Origin: Candidatus Acetothermia bacterium JdFR-50
Lineage (GTDB): Bacteria; Bipolaricaulota; Bipolaricaulia; Bipolaricaulales; Bipolaricaulaceae
Direction: 5' to 3'
DNA length: 10,339 nt
Assembly (NCBI GenBank): GCA_002010365.1
Contig: MTNL01000057.1
Location: 3,117 to 13,455, forward strand
Shown here: positions 6,701-10,339 of the stretch, piece by piece
Position numbering within the stretch: position 1 is the first letter of the stretch
How the letters are laid out: every line of letters starts with the position of its first letter
Program-made: the position numbers and the translations under genes
The notes under the pieces: model-generated
The model's input: only the letters and a program-made list of their open reading frames with translations
Database searches by the model: none
Told to the model about the DNA's origin: nothing

Positions 6701-8158
6701 TCACTCGTTATGGGGAATCTTGAGGGTGCTTCCGCCGATGAACTCCCGCACCAAATGGTCCCCGGGGATCAAGTCATGATCCTGGACTTCCCACATGGTG
6801 AGCCCTTCGACGGAAGAGAGGAGTTCGCTCACCCGCTGATATCGGATCCGGGCGTCCAAAAATGCCTCGTAAGGCGCAAGCTCCTCCGGCTTGGGCCAGA
6901 TCCCATCAGGTACGAAGAAGGGCTTAAGCACCGGAAGATCGAAGGGCATCCCCCCGTTTATTATGTGGTCTGCAAGCCCCATAAGAGGAATGATGGAGAA
7001 GAGCTCGCCCGCCCGCACGTAGTGCCAGTGGAGCAGGGTCTGCAGGGGTGGATGGTTGCGGTGCTTCGCATCCCGCAGCATCCGACGCAAGAGCCTCACG
7101 TCAGTGAATTGGGTCAGGCGGCCGCTGGACCCGTCCCCTTCGTACATCATGTTGCAGGCTTCGATGTAGATCCTGAACATAACTTCTCGGCCGATTCCTT
7201 CGGTGAGTGGGGGATAAAAACCGTGGAGGCAATCAAGAAGCAGTATCTGGCCCCGCTCTAGCTTCACCCGCTTTGTCCCCACGTGCTCCCCTACCTTGAA
7301 GTCATATATGGGTTTCTCGATAGTTTTTCCCTCCAGAAGGAGCTTTAAATGCTTGTTGATGAGCTGGATGTCCAGGGCTTCGGGGGTCTCAAAGTTGCGA
7401 TCGTTGATCCAGTCGGTGGGATGTTCCACCAATGGCCAGAAATAATCGTCCAAGTTCAGCATCAAAAACCGCAGTCCCTCTCGCTCGAGCCGTTGGGTGA
7501 GCTTGACCGTGGTGGTGGTCTTCCCCGAGGAGGAGGGACCGGAGATCCAGATCATCTTGATACCATCACCCTGCTCGATCCGCTCGAGGACCTTTCGTGC
7601 GGCCTCGTCCAGGGAACGCTCATAGACTTCGGTGGCTTCCTCGATGAGCCGTTGCACCCTGCCGGAGCGGACGATCTCGTTTAACCCCTCTACGGTGTCA
7701 CAGCCGTGGGCTCGGTTCCAAGCTAGGATCTCCTCGTGAAAGTGAGTAGGGTAGCCATTCCCCACGAATTGGTCCATGGTGATGGCTCCGGCCCTCACCC
7801 AATGTTTTCCCCACCTCCAACACTCGTAAGCGTCGGCCACGGTCACGAACCCATAGCTGCGCAGGACGTGGATCACCGTGTCCTGGATCTCCTCGATGGT
7901 GGGAGGAAAGTTAGCGATCCAATGACGAGGATCGCGGTTCAGCACGATAACCACGATATCCGAAAGGAAACGAGCAATCTCCTCATCGCTCCCGTAAGCG
8001 TCAAACAGGCGATCGTTGACCCCTGGGAGATAATCCAGCGAGAACCCCCCTACTGATCTGGCCGCCCGCAGGATAGCGGAATAGATCCGTCCTTGGTCGA
8101 ACGGGACCAGGGAGCGATCGCGCTTTTGTACCTTTCGGATCCGATTCTGAACGGCCAT
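6701..8158 (-). CDS. ATP-cone domain fused to uridine-kinase-like P-loop kinase
   Basis: 485 residues, cytosolic. Residues about 7-118 match an ATP-cone, the nucleotide-sensing domain of NrdR and ribonucleotide reductases (VQKRDRSLVPFDQGRIYSAI, then TIEEIQDTVIHVLRSYGFVTVADAY). Residues about 200-415 match the large uridine kinase/phosphoribulokinase type. They show Walker A GPSSSGKTT (207-215, Lys213), LNLDDYF (235-240), NFETPEALD (255-263), KPIYDFKVGEH (282-292), ILLLDCLHGFYPPL (305-318) and RLLRRMLRDAKHRNHPP. The likely reaction is phosphorylation of uridine/cytidine or a related nucleoside with ATP, possibly regulated by the ATP-cone. The substrate is not proven. In other kinases of this type the N-terminus is TGS/ThrRS-like. 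An archaeal 2-phosphoglycerate kinase also has an ATP-cone but its P-loop sequence differs. No Shine-Dalgarno sequence precedes the ATG, while a strong promoter lies just upstream. The gene is divergent from the OsmC gene. Confidence 0.85.
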   Translation of the reverse strand: MAVQNRIRKVQKRDRSLVPFDQGRIYSAILRAARSVGGFSLDYLPGVNDRLFDAYGSDEEIARFLSDIVVIVLNRDPRHWIANFPPTIEEIQDTVIHVLRSYGFVTVADAYECWRWGKHWVRAGAITMDQFVGNGYPTHFHEEILAWNRAHGCDTVEGLNEIVRSGRVQRLIEEATEVYERSLDEAARKVLERIEQGDGIKMIWISGPSSSGKTTTTVKLTQRLEREGLRFLMLNLDDYFWPLVEHPTDWINDRNFETPEALDIQLINKHLKLLLEGKTIEKPIYDFKVGEHVGTKRVKLERGQILLLDCLHGFYPPLTEGIGREVMFRIYIEACNMMYEGDGSSGRLTQFTDVRLLRRMLRDAKHRNHPPLQTLLHWHYVRAGELFSIIPLMGLADHIINGGMPFDLPVLKPFFVPDGIWPKPEELAPYEAFLDARIRYQRVSELLSSVEGLTMWEVQDHDLIPGDHLVREFIGGSTLKIPHNE

Positions 8159-8167
8159 CTCATCGTG

Positions 8168-8198
8168 ATTATATAGTTTCCATCCGCTTTACGTCCAA
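8168..8198 (-). promoter_or_regulatory. Near-consensus promoter of the ATP-cone kinase gene
   Basis: On the minus strand, TTGGAC (8198-8193) is the -35. A perfect TATAAT (8173-8168) lies 19 nt downstream, and an overlapping TATATA (8175-8170) lies at 17 nt. Only 9 nt separate TATAAT from the ATG at 8158. Transcription would therefore start within a few bases of the start codon, giving a leaderless or nearly leaderless mRNA. Confidence 0.7.
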
Positions 8199-8215
8199 TG
8201 TCCCCCCCGCATAAT
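8188..8215 (+). promoter_or_regulatory. Promoter candidate for the osmC-like/redox operon
   Basis: TTTACG (8188-8193) is followed after 16 nt by CATAAT (8210-8215), 4/6 and 5/6 matches to consensus. The spacer contains a C7 tract (8202-8208 or nearby). The element overlaps the -35 of the divergent kinase promoter, so the two may compete for polymerase. Confidence 0.5.
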
Positions 8216-8219
8216 GGAC
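8193..8219. promoter_or_regulatory. Operator-like inverted repeat between divergent promoters
   Basis: GTCCAATG (8193-8200) and CATAATGGAC (8210-8219) form an imperfect dyad. It pairs GTCCA with TGGAC and ATG with CAT, with an AA bulge on the right and a 9-nt C-rich centre. It covers the kinase -35 and the span of the osmC promoter, a place where a repressor would block both. No regulator gene is visible in the window. Could be chance. Confidence 0.35.
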
Positions 8220-8252
8220 AATTGAGTAAGATTTAAGTGGAAAGGAGGCTCC

Positions 8253-8651
8253 ATGGAAGTCAGGGTAAGTTGGCATGAGGGAATGCGCTTCGTGGGAATA
8301 GGTCCCTCAAAACACGCCGTGGTGATGGATACCGACGCGGTAGGAGGAGAGGGTTCCGGTGCACGGCCGGTGGAGCTCATGCTCATGGCTCTGGGCGGTT
8401 GTACCGCCATGGACGCCGTGGCCATTTTAAACAAGATGAGGACGCCCCCCAGAAAACTCGAGATCCTTATTCAAGCCGACCGCAACGAAGAACATCCCCG
8501 TTTTGTGCGGAAAATACACCTTACCTACCGCGCTTGGGGGGTGCCACGAGAAAACCTCGAACGCGCGGCTCAGTTATCCCAGGAACGCTATTGCTCGGTA
8601 TCCCATTCGCTAAAGGCCGAGCTCACCTATTCCGTTGAGGCCCTGGACTGA
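8253..8651 (+). CDS. OsmC/Ohr-family peroxide reductase-like protein
   Basis: 132 residues, a normal size for the family. OsmC/Ohr proteins are homodimeric thiol peroxidases that reduce organic hydroperoxides with two Cys. Both Cys are present. Cys50 is in the ELMLMALGGCTAMDAV helix, whose preceding PVE motif gives Glu41. Cys114 is in RYCSVSHSL. The N-terminal strand region MEVRVSWHEGMRFVGIG resembles the YhfA-like branch of the family rather than Ohr itself, so the natural substrate is uncertain. AAGGAGG lies 5 nt before the ATG. This is the first gene of a plus-strand operon: a peroxiredoxin-nitroreductase gene starts 12 nt after its stop. It is divergent from the ATP-cone kinase, with a promoter region shared between 8159 and 8252. 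Confidence 0.92.
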   Translation: MEVRVSWHEGMRFVGIGPSKHAVVMDTDAVGGEGSGARPVELMLMALGGCTAMDAVAILNKMRTPPRKLEILIQADRNEEHPRFVRKIHLTYRAWGVPRENLERAAQLSQERYCSVSHSLKAELTYSVEALD

Positions 8652-8660
8652 AGGGGAGGA
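8652..8660 (+). promoter_or_regulatory. Shine-Dalgarno site marking the ancestral start of the peroxiredoxin gene
   Basis: AGGGGAGGA directly follows the OsmC stop and lies 3-4 nt before the ATG at 8664. That is the spacing seen at other starts in this window. It marks 8664 as the original start although the frame is broken downstream. Confidence 0.7.
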
Positions 8661-8663
8661 AGC

Positions 8664-8775
8664 ATGCTTTTCCGTGAAGCTCCGGTTTTTTTCTTTGCCG
8701 AACGAGGCGGACGATATCGTAAGATTGGATAATTTCAGGGGTCGGTATCTCGTATTTTATTTTTAGCCCCGGGCC
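8664..8775 (+). pseudogene. Broken N-terminal segment of the peroxiredoxin domain (frameshift plus in-frame TAG)
   Basis: From ATG 8664 the frame reads MLFREAPVF into a T7 run at 8686-8692, then leaves homology and stops at TAA 8730-8732. Removing one T restores MLFREAPVFSLPNEADD and then VRLDNFRGRYLVFYF. This is recognisable as the N-terminal strands of a BCP-type peroxiredoxin. That restored frame meets TAG at 8764-8766, then continues as PRAMTQGCTRED. Family members usually read YFYP at this point, so the TAG replaces an expected aromatic residue, probably Tyr. A single base change from TAT or TAC would produce it. There are therefore two lesions within about 80 nt, in an otherwise conserved gene. 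Alternatives are sequencing or assembly error, or suppression/recoding of TAG together with slippage at the T run. Confidence 0.8.
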
Positions 8776-9678
8776 ATGACCCAGGGCTGTACCCGTGAAG
8801 ACCAGGATTTCACGCGGCGCCTACCGGATTTCGCGGCGCTCCGCGCCAAAGTAGCGGGGATCTCCCCCGATCCGCCAGAGAGGCTCGCCAAGTTCCGAGA
8901 GAGATATGGCCTTCGGATAACACTCCTAGCGGATCCAGAGCTGGAGCCCGCGGCCGCTTATGGAGCGGTAAAGGACGGAAAGACCCTCCGTTCCACCTTT
9001 ATCATCGATCCTACCTGGACCATCCGCTGGTACGAGCGGGGGGTGAAGGTCCCCAGGCACGCCGAGCAGGTCCTCTCGGTGCTCCGGGAGATCGTCACCG
9101 CCGACAGAGAGCTCGATCCCGCTATCCGGTTCCGCCGCGCATATCGGGCCACCGCCGACGAGCCTGTGGACAAGGCAACGGTGGAACGGCTCCTGCAAGC
9201 GGCCCACCTCTCCCCCTCCTGCTTCAACAACCAACCGTGGCGCTTCGTGGTGGCGGAAGGGGAAAGTCTCACCGCCCTCAAGGAAGCCCTCACCGGCGGG
9301 AATTATTGGGCCAAACGGGCACCGGTGATCCTTGCGGTGGCTTCAAAACCCGACCTGGATTGTCGTCTCGCCGGCGGCCGGGATTACTTCTTGTTCGGAT
9401 GCGGCATGGCTGTGGGCAACCTGATGATTCAGGCAACCCGGATGGGCCTCATCGCCCATCCCATCGCGGGATTCGATCCCGAAAAGGTCAAAGAAGCCCT
9501 GCGGATCCTGGAGGAATACGTGGTGATAGCCTTGGTGGTCGTGGGCTACCATGGGGACCCCAATTTGCTAAGCGATAAACATAAGACCCTTGAATACGGC
9601 CCCAGGGAGAGGAAGCCTTTGGCGGAGGTGGCCTTTTGGCGATATTTTGGAACCAAGGAGGCCGGTAATGGAAAATGA
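8776..9678 (+). CDS. Peroxiredoxin (BCP-type, truncated N-terminus) - nitroreductase fusion
   Basis: 300 open residues from ATG 8776. Residues 1-106 are the rest of a BCP/AhpC-TSA peroxiredoxin. Peroxidatic Cys5 sits in TQGCTRED (family TPGCT), followed by DFAALRAKVAGISPD, RYGLRITLLADPE and STFIIDPTWTIRW. The position five residues after Cys5 is Gln, so this is a 1-Cys type without the usual BCP resolving Cys. Residues about 112-290 are an FMN nitroreductase (RFRRAYRATADEP, then HLSPSCFNNQPWRFVV, FGCGMAVGNLMIQA, and an ERKPLAEV tail). The hybrid presumably passes reducing power from flavin to the peroxidase. I recall such a hybrid in Thermotoga maritima. ATG 8776 has no Shine-Dalgarno sequence and falls inside a conserved motif, so it is not the ancestral start. 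A protein starting here would lack the first peroxiredoxin strands. The end overlaps the next gene by 11 nt. Confidence 0.85.
   Translation: MTQGCTREDQDFTRRLPDFAALRAKVAGISPDPPERLAKFRERYGLRITLLADPELEPAAAYGAVKDGKTLRSTFIIDPTWTIRWYERGVKVPRHAEQVLSVLREIVTADRELDPAIRFRRAYRATADEPVDKATVERLLQAAHLSPSCFNNQPWRFVVAEGESLTALKEALTGGNYWAKRAPVILAVASKPDLDCRLAGGRDYFLFGCGMAVGNLMIQATRMGLIAHPIAGFDPEKVKEALRILEEYVVIALVVVGYHGDPNLLSDKHKTLEYGPRERKPLAEVAFWRYFGTKEAGNGK
9655..9661 (+). promoter_or_regulatory. Shine-Dalgarno site deciding the start of the second nitroreductase
   Basis: AAGGAGG, then 6 nt, then ATG 9668. It lies inside the 3' end of the fusion gene and rules out the longer in-frame start at 9590. The extra 26 residues from that start do not look like nitroreductase. 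Confidence 0.8.
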
Positions 9679-10219
9679 GGTCTTGAAGACAATTGTGGAA
9701 CGGCGGAGTATCCCCCGATTCAGGGAAAAGGAGATCCTTCCGGGAGTGGTGGAGAAGATCCTCGAAGCGGGCCGCTGGGCTCCTTCTTACGCGAACCTAC
9801 AGCCATGGGAGTTCATTGTGGTCCGCGATCCCGAAACGAAGGGAAAGCTCAGCGCCGTCGCCGAGAAGGTGACCCTTTATCGCCGTGGCATCCAAAACGC
9901 CGATGTAGTGATTGTGGTGGCGGCGGACCCAGAGGTCTATCCCCTGCATTACCGGGAAGACGCCGCGGTAACAGTACAGAACATAACCTTGGCAGCCCAT
10001 TCCTTAGGGGTGGCTTCCTATTGGATCGGCATCCCCGAGGGCGGCCCCGGTTCCGCTGAGTCCTTGACCAAGGAAATCCTCGGGATTCCCAATGAGTTCA
10101 GTGTGGTGGCGATCCTACCCTTGGACTATCCGGATCCCACATATAAACGCCAGAAAGAGCGGCGTCCTTTGCGGGAAATGGTCCACTACGAGCGATACGG
10201 CAACACGCGTTCGTCGTGA
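9668..10219 (+). CDS. Nitroreductase family protein (FMN-dependent)
   Basis: 183 residues, typical of small nitroreductases. These are homodimeric FMN enzymes that use NAD(P)H to reduce quinones, nitro compounds or flavins. Visible motifs: IVERRSIPRFREKEI (11-22, FMN phosphate contact RRS), GRWAPSYANLQPWEFIVV (35-52), EDAAVTVQNITLAAHSLGVASYWIG (97-121), and the C-terminal ERRPLREMVHYERYG. The start is set by AAGGAGG 6 nt upstream and overlaps the fusion gene by 11 nt. The stop overlaps the dxr start by 4 nt. It is only distantly similar to the nitroreductase half of the preceding gene, so this is not a simple recent tandem duplication. The substrate cannot be inferred. In this operon it may supply or share electrons with the peroxide-reducing proteins. 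Confidence 0.93.
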   Translation: MENEVLKTIVERRSIPRFREKEILPGVVEKILEAGRWAPSYANLQPWEFIVVRDPETKGKLSAVAEKVTLYRRGIQNADVVIVVAADPEVYPLHYREDAAVTVQNITLAAHSLGVASYWIGIPEGGPGSAESLTKEILGIPNEFSVVAILPLDYPDPTYKRQKERRPLREMVHYERYGNTRSS

Positions 10220-10339
10220 CCAAGATCGCGATTCTGGGTGCCACCGGCTCCATTGGGCAGCAAGCCCTGGAGGTCATCCGCGAGCGGCGGCGCCGCGGAG
10301 ATGAATTCTATGTAGTGGGCCTGGCAGCGGGCCGGCGGG
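10216..10339 (+). CDS. dxr: 1-deoxy-D-xylulose 5-phosphate reductoisomerase, N-terminal start (3' end outside window)
   Basis: GTG at 10216 overlaps the nitroreductase stop as GTGA, a typical translational-coupling overlap. The 41 visible codons read (M)TKIAILGATGSIGQQALEV and then a basic stretch and FYVVGLAAGRR. This is the NADPH-binding start of DXR: the dinucleotide-binding GATGSIG (residues 8-14), then the VVGLAAGR strand. DXR converts 1-deoxy-D-xylulose 5-phosphate to 2-C-methyl-D-erythritol 4-phosphate in the non-mevalonate isoprenoid pathway. The catalytic metal-binding part lies beyond the window. No separate promoter is seen, so it is probably transcribed with the redox genes upstream. 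Confidence 0.92.
   Translation, partial: MTKIAILGATGSIGQQALEVIRERRRRGDEFYVVGLAAGRR

Noticed and set aside
6647..7261. Plus-strand open frame (204 codons) opposite the kinase 3' end
   Set aside because: Shadow of the conserved kinase C-terminal region; no family resemblance.
8201..8209. C7 tract in the osmC promoter spacer as a phase-variation switch
   Set aside because: A C7 run also occurs inside tatD near 1370, so such runs are ordinary in this GC-rich sequence, and seven bases is short for phase variation.
8664..8732. Independent 22-codon small gene starting at 8664
   Set aside because: Although it has a ribosome binding site, its sequence is explained as the start of the peroxiredoxin before the frameshift.
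9590..9667. Longer N-terminus for the second nitroreductase from ATG 9590
   Set aside because: The extension overlaps the fusion gene by 89 nt, has no family similarity, and a good Shine-Dalgarno site precedes ATG 9668.

Overview
The window carries nine complete or nearly complete protein genes plus the first 41 codons of a tenth. It is GC-rich and densely coded, with no RNA gene, mobile element or CRISPR array visible. The organism cannot be named from this window. Three signs suggest a diderm, probably thermophilic bacterium: two lipobox lipoproteins, a signal-peptide beta protein ending in Phe, and a peroxiredoxin-nitroreductase hybrid of a kind I recall from Thermotoga. The style of the secreted proteins fits Bipolaricaulota/Acetothermia or a Thermotogota-like lineage. 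That placement is inference.

Layout. (1) Positions 2-1520, + strand: the end of nnrD (NAD(P)H-hydrate repair) and tatD (metal-dependent DNase), 10 nt apart. A hairpin at 1538-1563 separates them from the convergent genes; its T tract lies on the minus side. (2) Positions 6521 down to 1581, - strand: a three-gene operon for the cell envelope. It encodes a signal-peptide beta protein with CCG repeats, a multi-domain lipoprotein and a subtilisin-like (S8) protease lipoprotein. The gaps are 13 and 11 nt, and a promoter candidate lies at 6617-6646. (3) Positions 8158 down to 6701, - strand: a uridine-kinase-like P-loop kinase with an N-terminal ATP-cone. Its near-consensus promoter implies an almost leaderless message. 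(4) Positions 8253-10339, + strand, divergent from the kinase: an OsmC-family thiol peroxidase, a peroxiredoxin-nitroreductase fusion, a second nitroreductase, and the start of dxr. Spacing is tight or overlapping (12 nt, then 11-nt and 4-nt overlaps).

Functionally, block 4 is a peroxide/thiol and flavin redox operon running into isoprenoid biosynthesis. Block 2 looks like a co-translated surface or secretion module.

The most notable observation is in the peroxiredoxin-nitroreductase gene. Its real start, with a good ribosome binding site, is at 8664. One extra T in a T7 run (8686-8692) and an in-frame TAG (8764-8766), where the family normally has an aromatic residue, break the first 37 codons. 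The remaining 300 codons are open and well conserved. This is a young pseudogene, a sequencing error, or a recoded gene.
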